DNA from: Smittium culicis
Lineage: Eukaryota; Kickxellomycota; Harpellomycetes; Harpellales; Legeriomycetaceae
Length of the DNA stretch: 10,139 nt
Assembly (NCBI GenBank): GCA_001970855.1
Contig: LSSN01000127.1
Coordinates: forward strand, 1 to 10,139
Direction: 5' to 3'
Both the position numbers and the translations under genes were made by a program. The notes below the pieces were generated by a model, which saw nothing but the letters and a program-made list of their open reading frames with translations, was not told the origin of the DNA and did not search any database. Below, one piece after another: positions 1-7,670 of the stretch. Position 1 is the stretch's first letter. The number at the start of each line of letters is the position of its first letter.

Positions 1-1538
1 TGGTAGATTTCATGAGCTAATTATTTCATACTCTGAAAAACTAATTTTTTTAGTTCAAAAATTCAGCGGTAGTATTTATTCTCTAAATAATTTTTTACCA
101 TATTTTTTTACGCAAATTTGTCAAACCTTGGTTTAATGTTTCATTCGAACTGCCTATCAAAAATATAAAAAGTATTGTATACTTCAGACAAAAAAAATAA
201 CAAAAGGACCAAATGAATTAAATAAGTAATATCAAATAAAACATAAGGTAAACAAATTAATTTATGATAAAATATATTTTAATAGAAATTTTTATTCTTA
301 TCACATCTTATAATAATTGTTTTTGACTGAAATCCAGTAAATGCTTCCATTTGAAGCTATTTTATAAATCGAAGAAACGCAGATTTATCAACTAGGCCTA
401 TAATTAATAAGCTATAATCAATAATATAATGGCTACTAAAAATGCTCAATATAAATTTATCTGCCTCATTTGTGAAATCGTTTTAATAAAGTAGATTTTT
501 AGTAATATTTTTAAGTTTATTAAAATTTTTATAATAAAATTATACTTAAGATTTCTAAATGAGAGTATTAATAAATTATAAGTAATAGTGGTAAAAAATA
601 TAAAAGAGAAAAATGAGATTTAGTGATATCAGCTATTTCTGAGCAATATTTTTATCCCGGCCTATAGAGAACCACTTTTTTCATATAGATAACCAGGATT
701 TTCTTTTTTTTGTATGTTCAGAATAAATGTTTATTTTCTGCTGTAAATAAATTTTTCACCCGTTCAAACTAACTTTTCCAGCTACGTTGATTCATGATAT
801 GGCAATTTCTACCTTTCTCTGTAGATAATCCAAAATTCCAGTCCATTAATTATGTCTACATTTTGGAATTTCGTTTTTTATTTTCTGATGAAAAATTGTA
901 GATTACCTCGATTATTAATCTATTGGCTATCTCATTATCAAATGAGTAATTAATAATGAGGTTTTAAATCCTTTCACACATATATATACTCTTCTACAAC
1001 AAAGTAGGTATGTTTAATCGTTTCCTTACGTTAAAAAAGAATTTTAATTCCTATGACTATTTGATAAAGTCTTTATATCAAGTCCTTAGTTTTCCCCCGG
1101 TAACTAGTGCGTTATTAAATAGAAGGCATTTGTGGCTTATTATTTTTGGTTCCAGATCCATTTAATGTATTTTTTTCAAATTTAATATAGGTTTTCGGAT
1201 ACACTTCTCCTAATTCGATTCCACTTTGGCTGTATTATCACTAATTTTTTACTATGTTGTTAAATTTTGACTCTTGTTATCTCATTAGAGTACTTTGTTA
1301 CTGGTTTGATATTTATTGAAAATATGTCGGTTGGTGCTAATATTTTCGTTGAGCTGTGTTTATTTAGCCTTATTTATTTCGAAGATGCATCTATCTGAAT
1401 AACCACTTTTTTTGCCGTTGTTTTTATACGATAATAAAATTTGTGCTGACATTCTCATATTAGTTATTATTTTTCAAGGAATTACTCACAATTTTTTATC
1501 ACGTTTTTTATTAGCTAGTACATATCATTTTTCTTTAA
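1..1538. other. T-rich gene-less region
   Basis: I see no coding region. All reading frames are closed by frequent stops. The top strand becomes strongly T-rich from about 1000 to 1535. A 69-codon open frame at 1412-1621 runs from this low-complexity sequence into MITE copy A and is not credible as a gene. The only structure is two imperfect inverted repeats: 833-840 pairing with 864-871, and 906-961 (listed separately). No tRNA-like or rRNA-like sequence was recognised by eye. Confidence 0.6.
906..961. repeat. Imperfect inverted repeat with nested hairpin
   Basis: The left arm CCTCGATTATTAAT (906-919) pairs with ATTAATAATGAGG (949-961), with one unpaired base in the left arm. Inside it, CTCATT (931-936) and AATGAG (941-946) form a second hairpin with a four-base loop. 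It could be the remnant of a short inverted-repeat element or a chance AT-rich fold. No function is evident. Confidence 0.5.
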
Positions 1539-1718
1539 CCCTTTCCCGCCCAAAACTCTTTAAAAAATTGAATTTATTAATTCGTTTACGATTTAAAAGA
1601 AAATTTATTATTTTTTGTTAAAATACTATAAACCAAATATTCTTAGATCCTCGAAATTAATGAATTTTAACTAAGCATAGTTCTCCTAAGAGTGAAATAC
1701 CTTGCCGTGGTTTAGGGG
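1539..1718 (+). mobile_element. MITE copy A (subfamily 1, right end decayed)
   Basis: The left end is intact: TTAA (1535-1538) followed by CCCTTTCCCG, then the family body (CTCTTTAAAAAATT, a GTTTACGATTTAAAA block, TAAACCAA). The match is clear to about 1670 and then fades. The right end is placed tentatively at the GGGG of 1715-1718, after TACCTTGCCG, which resembles the family's TACCGCCCG. It encodes nothing, so movement would need a transposase supplied in trans. Confidence 0.65.
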
Positions 1719-1783
1719 CTTAAGTAGTGTACTTTTCTAAGCGTACTATACTAAAATTTCACACAGCTTTGCGCTATTCTTGA

Positions 1784-2221
1784 TCGGGGATAGTGAACGC
1801 AACGACCAGCGATTCGGAGGACAGCGATTCCAGAGGAGGACCATCTAGAAATAGGTGGAACCGATTCGTTTATGCACGGTCTGAGACATTATCTGTGCAC
1901 AAGTCCAGCGTTCGACAGCATTACGGAACTCAGACGTTTAACAGCTTATTGTAGGAAAGCCAGGCTGATCATTACCACGTTTGGGTAGGAGCCTATTTTT
2001 TATTAATCCTGTTAGATGTAGGCTCTGACTATGAGTTCAATGATCTCAACGAATTCAATTTTGTTGGAATGAGCTTAATTCCACGACTGCTTGTAACTTC
2101 AGTCTTCCAGCCTACTTGAAGCAATGCCTGGGTGGATCTTTCGGTTGGCAGATTGATCCCATTTCCCTTTAGGTACGCAGCCGGCGGACCGACAGAGAAT
2201 TTACTTGTATTAGAATATTAG
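1784..2221 (+). pseudogene. Interrupted reading frame in the retroposon body
   Basis: One frame reads from 1784 to a TAG at 2219-2221 (145 codons) with only two internal stops, TAG at 1952-1954 and TGA at 2117-2119. The other sense frame I read fully has about nine stops over the same stretch. The frame begins with an acidic Ser/Asp run (SDSEDSDSRGG), then an Arg/Asn-rich stretch, and later has SDYEFNDLNEF. Copy 2 shares both internal stops and adds a one-base deletion and a one-base insertion. The frame's final stop lies near the point where the copies begin to diverge, which suggests a former coding end followed by a 3' UTR. I do not recognise the protein. This may be a dead C-terminal region of a mobile-element protein, or simply a chance frame. 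Confidence 0.35.
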
Positions 2222-2298
2222 CTTCTTTATGCCTTGTACCAAGATTGATATTTTTTTAGTTTACTTCGCCACATAGTTTCTATTAATGCTATCGTATC

Positions 2299-2304
2299 AA
2301 TAAA
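2299..2304 (+). terminator. AATAAA polyadenylation signal of retroposon copy 1
   Basis: AATAAA lies 12 bases before the A-run at 2317-2324. The same hexamer at the same place in copy 2 (9619-9624, minus strand) shows that it came with the source transcript. Confidence 0.65.
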
Positions 2305-2609
2305 ATTCCGAGATTTAAAAAAAACCCAAGTGAGGATTAAATGTGATTAAATTGTACCTTTTTTTTAGCATAGATATTTAAAATACTTATGACAATAACT
2401 AATAATTATTTTTATTAAAATGGTAATTATTTAACTTTAATATTTGATTTCGATATAAAGTTTGAGACAAATATTCTAAGAATATTGGTACCCAACCTCG
2501 TTAAAAACTTTGAATACTTTATTCGACCATGTAACATAGGATATTCTTAGTGAGAAAGGAAAAAAATTTTCTTAGGGCTTTATTTGTTAATAATTATTAG
2601 ATAGTTTAT

Positions 2610-2796
2610 CCCTTTCCTGTCCAACACACTTTAAAAAAATTAATTTTATGATTCGTTTATGATTTTTAAGCAAAATTATTATATGCTGTTATTTTATATT
2701 AAACCAATAAATGAATTAGACACGGAATTAAAGTAGTTTAATGGAACACAATTGGCTTTTTTGGTAGATAAAAAACTGTCTATCGCCCGCGAAGGG
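2610..2796 (+). mobile_element. MITE copy B (subfamily 1, 187 bp)
   Basis: A complete copy: CCCTTTCCTG at the left, CGCCCGCGAAGGG at the right, and a perfect TTAT direct repeat on both sides (2606-2609 and 2797-2800), as expected for a four-base target-site duplication. The interior carries the subfamily-1 landmarks: ACACACTTTAAAAAAATT, GATTCGTTTATGATTTTTAA, TTAAACCAATAA, CGGAATTAAAG and a final GTCTATCGCCCG. No coding capacity. Confidence 0.8.
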
Positions 2797-3062
2797 TTAT
2801 TGACTAACTATTTAATCCATTTGGTTAATTATAATTTTTGGATAAAATCCAAATAATGTTTGAAGCAAGGGAAAAATTTGATAGAATGAGTTCCGCTTTT
2901 CAAAATAATCTCCCATATATGACTATTTTATTTATAGAACTCGTAAGAACTATAAACACAGTTAGAATCTCAAGTACACTCAGCTTGAACTAAAGATAGT
3001 AATGGATTTGAAATTTAGAGATTATTTTTGCCACCTTTTTTTTTAGTATAAGAACTGGTTAA

Positions 3063-3250
3063 TCCTTTCCTATACAACACTCTTTAAAAAAACCAAATTT
3101 ATGATTTGTTTATGGTTTAAAATGAAATCTATTATTTGCATTCAAAGTACAGTAGTCCTATATCATTTAAAATCTCAGAATTAAATTATTTTTATTGATT
3201 TAATTGGTTATTTTTTGTATATCAAAAAGTGTCTACCAAGAGGGAAAGGG
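3063..3250 (+). mobile_element. MITE copy C (subfamily 1, 188 bp)
   Basis: It runs from TCCTTTCCTATACAACACTC to GTCTACCAAGAGGGAAAGGG. The first C of the usual CCC has become T. Flanks are TTAA (3059-3062) and TAAA (3251-3254), a duplication with one mismatch. Interior landmarks match copies B and E, including ATGATTTGTTTATGGTTTAA and CAAAAAGTGTCTACC. A GTG-initiated open frame starts inside the right end (3229) and is not considered a gene. Confidence 0.75.
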
Positions 3251-3422
3251 TAAAGGCTGGTCAAGGCTCTGGTAAACTTTTTTCTTCAGATTTCAATATT
3301 GTTCATATTATTGGATGGCATTTAAATATAGCTTATATAATACATCCAAGAAAAATATTTTTACTTTTACTGAACGAGAAGAATTTAGTTTTACCTAAAG
3401 GAAAATTTTTGGGTAGAAAGGG
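3251..3422 (-). mobile_element. Possible decayed MITE copy X, inverted
   Basis: This 172-bp stretch fills the gap between copies C and D. Its right edge (GAAAGGG, 3416-3422) is a clean family terminus, separated from copy D only by ATAA. Read on the minus strand it starts CCCTTTCTACCCAAAAA and then loosely follows the subfamily-1 body (an AAATT block, then GTTCAGTAAAAG). Near the other edge, GGTAAACTTTTTTC resembles the family's GGTAGACATTTTTTG. Similarity is weak and a chance match is possible. Confidence 0.35.
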
Positions 3423-3426
3423 ATAA

Positions 3427-3616
3427 CCCTTTCCAGGTTAACCACTCTTAAAATTTTCTTAAAACGTAATTGGATAATCCATAATAAAAATAATTTATTA
3501 TTATAAGTATTTTAGATTTAGCCAATAAATTATTATAGCTTTTAATTGATTTATGATACTGTCATTTGGTTGGATAATATTGGTAGTTCAAAAGAGGCCA
3601 ACAACTCCTGAAAGAG
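3427..3616 (+). mobile_element. MITE copy D (subfamily 2, 190 bp)
   Basis: It starts CCCTTTCCAGG and ends CTCCTGAAAGAG. Flanks are ATAA (3423-3426) and TTAT (3617-3620), which are reverse complements of each other rather than a direct repeat. The interior differs from subfamily 1 and matches copy H: CTCTTAAAATT, then TTAAAA, TAATTGGATA, AATAAAAATAATTTATTAT, TTAGCCAATAAA and, near the end, TAGTTCAAAAGAGGCCAAC. D and H therefore form a second subfamily with shared termini but its own middle. Confidence 0.7.
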
Positions 3617-3939
3617 TTATTCACCTTGGCATAAAAATACAAAGCGTTTATAGCTTTTATAATTGAATCTCAAATTACTATTTTTCATTTATAAAAAAGA
3701 GCTATCACGTCTATATTTGTTACTAATAAATTATCATATTTCTTTCAAATCAGATTTATACTATATAATACCAAAAATCCTACGTTATCTTCAGATTTAT
3801 CTACATCTCAAAAATTTCATAATGTTGAATTATTCAAGTCATAATTTTAGTATAATTTTTTATTTTGAAAATTTAATCCATTTAGCTTCAAGAGAGCTAA
3901 GCTTTATAATTTAATTTTTTTAGCTTTGTATGTATATAA
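3617..3939. other. AT-rich spacer between MITE copies D and E
   Basis: No feature is supported. An 83-codon frame here (3663-3914) lacks an ATG at its start. Its translation is Ile, Leu, Tyr and Lys-rich, as expected from AT-rich non-coding DNA, and it shows no motif. Confidence 0.5.
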
Positions 3940-4127
3940 CCCTTTCCCGTTCAACACTATTTGAAAAAATCAATTTTAAGATATGTTCATGATTTATAAG
4001 TAAATTTATTATTTGGTATTGCTCTCCAGCTAGCCAGTACTTTTAAAGGAAACGGAATTAAAGCATTTTTATTGAATTCAGTTAGCATATCTTGTAGGTC
4101 AAAAATAGTCTACCGCCCGGGAAAGGG
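3940..4127 (+). mobile_element. MITE copy E (subfamily 1, best preserved, 188 bp)
   Basis: The cleanest copy. CCCTTTCCCG (3940-3949) is repeated as a perfect inverted CGGGAAAGGG (4118-4127), and ATAA flanks it on both sides (3936-3939 and 4128-4131). The ten-base terminal inverted repeat, the four-base A/T target duplication and the lack of coding capacity define a MITE. CCC/GGG termini with TTAA-like targets recall piggyBac-type elements. However, the exact ATAA and TTAT duplications depart from piggyBac's strict TTAA, so the superfamily stays open. Confidence 0.85.
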
Positions 4128-4703
4128 ATAAGATTCTTAGGATATAAGAATATTTATAAATTGGAATTATATTTGTTAAAAATAGCATATTTATTTCATT
4201 GGCTTACTGTATAATCATTTGATAATATATTTTAATTGAGTTTAAAATCCAAAAAAAATTGTAGAGAAGGAAAATAATATTAGATAATGTTTTTCTACTC
4301 ACAGGAACCTATAATATACAAAGCTATAATTTATATAATTCACGCAAGTCAATTATTGCTCTTTTGAACGTTTATTTTTAGATCAGCAAATCATAATTCC
4401 ACAAGCATAATTTAAATTTATTTAAAGAGTTTATTGGTATGAAAGTGTAGAAAAATCAATATCCCGTTTCCCCATTTGAAAAATTTATAATTGAATTAAA
4501 TAAAATATAACCATATTAATTTAGATGATTTATTTACGGTAATCTTCGGAGTCGAGGAACTTTTTTATAGAGAAACTCTATTTGCTTAATATTATTAGGT
4601 AAAGCTATTACATGATTAGATTATTAATTTGATGATAATTTCTAATATGTTAAAGTAATATAGGTAATACTGTCAATGATATAAAATCTGAAAGCACAAA
4701 ATA
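4128..4703. other. AT-rich spacer
   Basis: No gene is visible. It contains a small perfect hairpin, ATAGAG-AAA-CTCTAT, near 4567-4581. It also has an isolated MITE-terminus-like string, TATCCCGTTTCCCC, near 4460, with no matching right end. Confidence 0.5.
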
Positions 4704-4891
4704 TCCATTTCACGGGCAGTAGACATTTTTTGATCTACCAAATTTAGCAAATTAGATTCATTAAAAGTATCAAATTCCGAAGCCTTTATAATTAATGGTT
4801 AATTGTTTACTATCAGCAAATGATAAGTATACTTATAAATAATAAACGAATAAATAAATTGGGTTTTTCAAAGATTGTTGAACGGAAAGGG
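4704..4891 (-). mobile_element. MITE copy F (subfamily 1, inverted, 188 bp)
   Basis: On the minus strand it starts CCCTTTCCGTTCAACA (4891 downward), passes through CGGAATTTGATACTTTTAA, and ends GTCTACTGCCCGTGAAATGGA at 4704. It is therefore the family in reverse orientation. TTAT follows the right end (4892-4895). The left flank AATA does not match it, so the duplication has decayed. It is the closest element upstream of the mucin-like gene, about 380 bp from its start codon. Confidence 0.75.
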
Positions 4892-5269
4892 TTATGCTTC
4901 TCGAAATAATCTCCTATTCTATATAATAATTTTTTGTTTGAAAGATTCAGTTGTGCCTTAAAATATATAAATTTGCTATTTTGCTATACAGATGATAAAA
5001 GATTAACCTAAATAAATGAACTTATTTTTATAATAGTTCTATAAAACAACGACTTCACGCTTAAACTTCTTAAAAGAAAATTAAATCAACGTATTCAAAA
5101 TATCAAAAGCATTATTTTCACTAAAAGCATCAAATTATATCATCAAACACTAAAAAATTAAAGAAATACTCTTTAAATTTTAATTTAAACTTTAAATATT
5201 GGTATTAATTAACTCCACATTTAGCGTTTTTGAATTCAATATTTATACGTTTATAAAAAAAACCTTAAA
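4892..5269 (+). promoter_or_regulatory. Upstream region of the mucin-like gene
   Basis: This AT-rich leader and promoter region has no open frame. Around 5170-5200 it has closely spaced TTTAAA, AATTT and TTTAAA blocks. AAAAGCAT occurs twice (near 5106 and 5122), and the second lies in a context (CACTAAAAGCATCAAATT) resembling part of MITE copy F. Nothing here can be assigned to a known factor. Confidence 0.35.
5252..5257 (+). promoter_or_regulatory. TATA-like box
   Basis: TATAAA ends 12 bases before the ATG. That is too close for a conventional TATA box with a 25-30 base offset unless transcription starts at or beyond the ATG. Such compact promoters occur in some reduced eukaryotes. In sequence this AT-rich it may also be coincidence. 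Confidence 0.3.
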
Positions 5270-7174
5270 ATGAATTCGCTAAAACGATCAACGATTACTT
5301 TATGTACAATCTTATTTGTACTAAACACTGTTAACTCTATGTATGCCTACATACCTCTACTTGAAAAGAATCATGATACTGAAATAAGGCAAATAAATCT
5401 TCAACCCGCATTTTACGAAAACATTCAAAAACTAGCAGAATCATCACGATTATTTTACGATTCAAGCAATATTACGTCTATAGGCTGGACCGAAAGAAAC
5501 CTCAACTTCATCAACACACTCAGGCTCGAAAATAACGATATTTCATGCAATAATTGCGCTACTAATGAAAATAACGAACTACCTTCATTCGAAATACCAG
5601 GATTTGGTAAATGCGTTGGAGGCTTTTGCGAATATCAAGATAGTGGATGCTACCTTAATATCGCTCAGAAGTATTGGTGGAAGTGTATTCCAGAAGGTGT
5701 TAACGCAGGTAGTTTGAAAAATACCGCGAAAAGATTGGTGATGGAAAAAAAGGCTGACACTGGATGTGCCGTCTCTTCAGTAGAAGATTTTTCCGTTACC
5801 TCATTCCCTTTCACAAAGAGATACGATTTCGATAATCCTATTCAATTAACAACTGAAGGCTCGGATTTTGAATTGGTATTTAATATCGATACTCAAGACG
5901 ATATATATTTCCTGTTTACGGATAGTAATTGTTATAATCCTGCAAACTCTGTAATTGAAATTAGTGTCAATTTTAGTGGAGGATTAGCCAAAATTAACGA
6001 AGGTCCAAACCAGCTTGTATCATTTTATAGCGATGTTGTCCCATCAGCTTCAAAAGCATTCAAAGGAGAGATTATGATTAGATTCGTCTCTCCAAATATT
6101 AACGTGTACGTAAACATGGTATTGAAGGCTTCTTATACTGTCAAAACTACTTTGATAAAGAATTTATACATAACTCCATTTACAAGAAAAGCAACATTTT
6201 CGAATTTGATACTCGCTTGCTCTGGTACAATAACTCCAACGCCAACAACTCCATCAACCACATCAACTACTACTTCAACTACATCAACTACTACTTCAAC
6301 TACATCAACCACTCCATCAACTACATCAACTACTACTTCAACCACATCAACTACTACCTCAACCACATCAACTACTCCATCAACCACATCAACTACTACC
6401 TCAACCACATCAACAACTTCATCGACCACATCAACCACTCCATCAACCACATCAACTACTCCATCAACCACATCAACTACTCCATCAACCACATCAACTA
6501 CCACTTCAACCACATCAACAACTTCATCAACCACATCAACCACTCCATCAACCACATCAACCACCACTTCAACCACTTCAACTACAACTTCAACTTCAAC
6601 CACATCAACTACTACTTCAACCACTTCAACAACTTCATCAACCACATCATCTACCACTTCAACTACTACCTCAACCACATCAACTACCACTTCTATTGTA
6701 TGCGAAAAAACGTCATCTTTCATAAACTTTTCAGTTAAATCTTCACCCTACATTAAAATGTACGATTTGTCGAATCCAATTTTAGTTCCATGTACTACAC
6801 CCGATTTCCAATTAGATTTTGATATAGATTCAGAGTCTGATATGTATGTTGCTATCACTGATATGATTGGATTTACTAGTAAATCTGGATACTCTGAAAG
6901 TTCCTTCGGTTTTGAATCTGATAATTACAGCATTTCAAGGATTCAGAGTTTTATCAATAGTAAAGTATCTACTAAAATTACTCAACCTGGTTACTCTGGG
7001 CATTTAACGATTAAATATATTAAAGGGGTGCTATCCTTATGGGAAAATAACGAATTTGAAGTCAGTTATAAGATAAAAAACCTAGAACTTAAGAAAGTAT
7101 TTATTTCTGCATACACTGGAACCGCTAAAATTTCAAACGGATATTTCACTTGTATGAAATTTATTAATTGCTAA
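5270..7174 (+). CDS. Secreted mucin-like protein with duplicated beta-rich domain
   Basis: This intronless gene encodes 634 residues. The first ATG is chosen: it has A at -3 and begins a signal peptide (hydrophobic core about residues 9-21, cleavage after Ser23 or Ala26). Residues 93-139 hold six cysteines (C93, C96, C115, C120, C127, C139) around GKCVGGFC and KYWWKC. Domain 1 spans C166-C317. A Ser/Thr/Pro stalk covers about 321-475. Domain 2 spans C478-C628. The two domains align along their length: FSV (174 and 487), YD..NPI (185 and 498), F.ID....Y...TD (204 and 517), and closing SN...C. Each starts and ends with a cysteine, suggesting a disulfide-closed beta sandwich. Sequons occur at N67, N234, N486 and N552. 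There is no C-terminal membrane or GPI-like tail, so it is probably released or deposited extracellularly. The domain loosely recalls the farnesoic-acid O-methyltransferase-like (PF12248) sandwich, but I cannot confirm that. Function is unknown; adhesion or coat roles are inference. Confidence 0.93.
   Translation: MNSLKRSTITLCTILFVLNTVNSMYAYIPLLEKNHDTEIRQINLQPAFYENIQKLAESSRLFYDSSNITSIGWTERNLNFINTLRLENNDISCNNCATNENNELPSFEIPGFGKCVGGFCEYQDSGCYLNIAQKYWWKCIPEGVNAGSLKNTAKRLVMEKKADTGCAVSSVEDFSVTSFPFTKRYDFDNPIQLTTEGSDFELVFNIDTQDDIYFLFTDSNCYNPANSVIEISVNFSGGLAKINEGPNQLVSFYSDVVPSASKAFKGEIMIRFVSPNINVYVNMVLKASYTVKTTLIKNLYITPFTRKATFSNLILACSGTITPTPTTPSTTSTTTSTTSTTTSTTSTTPSTTSTTTSTTSTTTSTTSTTPSTTSTTTSTTSTTSSTTSTTPSTTSTTPSTTSTTPSTTSTTTSTTSTTSSTTSTTPSTTSTTTSTTSTTTSTSTTSTTTSTTSTTSSTTSSTTSTTTSTTSTTTSIVCEKTSSFINFSVKSSPYIKMYDLSNPILVPCTTPDFQLDFDIDSESDMYVAITDMIGFTSKSGYSESSFGFESDNYSISRIQSFINSKVSTKITQPGYSGHLTIKYIKGVLSLWENNEFEVSYKIKNLELKKVFISAYTGTAKISNGYFTCMKFINC
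6230..6691 (+). repeat. 21-bp coding minisatellite (Ser/Thr heptads)
   Basis: Codons 329-440 are sixteen uninterrupted heptads of STTSTT followed by T, P or S, so the DNA repeat unit is 21 bp (TCA ACC ACA TCA ACT ACT CCA and variants). Phase breaks first at 441, where STSTTSTTT appears. A further slip at STTSSTTSTTT comes before the stretch ends near 475. The seventh residues run T T P T T P T S P P P T S P T T, so a 63-bp higher-order unit is detectable at the start. Serine is nearly always TCA while threonine alternates ACT, ACC and ACA. The encoded stalk has no charged residues and should be heavily O-glycosylated. Copy number is probably variable through slippage or unequal exchange. Confidence 0.92.
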
Positions 7175-7233
7175 ACATATGCATTATTTTTAAATTAAAA
7201 ATTTAATATAACGTTCGTATTTATTTCTATTAA

Positions 7234-7239
7234 AATAAA
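7234..7239 (+). terminator. Candidate polyadenylation signal of the mucin-like gene
   Basis: AATAAA lies 60 bases after the stop codon and is followed by TGTTCAGTTTTTTGG, a U/GU-rich stretch as expected for a downstream element. It is well placed for a short 3' UTR, although AATAAA is frequent by chance in this composition. Confidence 0.5.
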
Positions 7240-7480
7240 ATGTTCAGTTTTTTGGCATTTTTAAATTTTTTACCAATTATACATCTATATTAATTTAATT
7301 TGCAAATATGATTAAATTATTTACAGCAAGTTAAAATTTTGTTTTTTATACTTAGCTTTATAAAAAACCCAACGTTTAAAACCGGTACATCGGTGTATAA
7401 ATATTTATTTCAGTAAAGAATATACTAGGTATTTACGTCTAAATAATTATTCTATAGAAAAATTTATATTTAATCCTAAA
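7240..7480. other. AT-rich spacer after the gene
   Basis: No gene is seen. The only departure from AT-rich composition is a small ACCG-GTACAT-CGGT hairpin near 7381-7394. Confidence 0.4.
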
Positions 7481-7667
7481 CACATACCTGTAAAACACTC
7501 TTTAAATAGATGATTTAATGTTTCATTTATGATTTATAAAAAAATTAATTATTTGATGTGATTTTACAGTAAACCAATAGTTATTAATGCCTCGTAATTT
7601 AATTAATTTAATGAGTCTAATGTACTAGATTTGGTATACCAAAATCAGTTTGACGCATAGAAATGGG
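7481..7667 (+). mobile_element. MITE copy G (subfamily 1, 187 bp)
   Basis: The left terminus is degraded (CACATACCTGTAAAACACTC in place of CCCTTTCCTGTCCAACACTC), but the body is clear: TTTCATTTATGATTTATAAA, TTATTTGATGTGATTTTACAG, TAAACCAATAG, CTCGTAATTTAATTAATTTA. It ends GAAATGGG. The sequence after it is TTA, immediately followed by the CCC of copy H. Confidence 0.7.
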
Positions 7668-7670
7668 TTA

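Larger units (their letters stand above)
1782..2324 (+). mobile_element. Poly(A)-tailed retroposon fragment, copy 1
   Basis: This block is visibly richer in G+C than its surroundings and recurs inverted at 9590-10139. It ends with AATAAA at 2299-2304, about a dozen bases, then an eight-A run (2317-2324). That is the signature of a reverse-transcribed, polyadenylated transcript, such as the 3' end of a non-LTR (LINE-like) element or a retroposed gene. By hand comparison the two copies are about 96% identical up to roughly 2205 and about 80% identical in the AT-rich tail. The true 5' end is unknown: 1782 is only where the partner copy leaves the window. I found no convincing target-site duplication. 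An alternative is that the two copies are long terminal inverted repeats of a large DNA element, but the A-runs on the inner side of both argue against this. Confidence 0.75.

Noticed and set aside
1412..1621. 69-codon open frame
   Set aside because: It spans T-rich low-complexity DNA and the left half of MITE copy A, so it is not an independent gene.
1685..2340. CCTAAGAGTG (near 1685) against CCCAAGTGAGG (near 2325) as a target-site duplication of retroposon copy 1
   Set aside because: The match needs a gap and substitutions, and the 5' boundary of the element is unknown.
3229..3426. 65-codon open frame
   Set aside because: It starts at a GTG inside MITE copy C, runs through a possible decayed element into the junction with copy D, and has no recognisable motif.
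3663..3914. 83-codon open frame
   Set aside because: It lacks an ATG at its start, and its translation has the Ile/Leu/Tyr/Lys-rich composition of AT-rich spacer DNA.
4460..4475. TATCCCGTTTCCCC as the left end of another MITE
   Set aside because: No family body follows it and no matching right end lies about 188 bp downstream.
6133..6723. Minus-strand open frame of 196 codons rich in Val, Asp and Glu
   Set aside because: It is the antisense reading of the Ser/Thr minisatellite, where repeat units without stops keep several frames open.
6217..6738. Plus-strand open frame of 173 codons rich in Asn, His, Ile and Tyr
   Set aside because: It is the shifted-frame shadow of the same 21-bp repeats inside the real gene.
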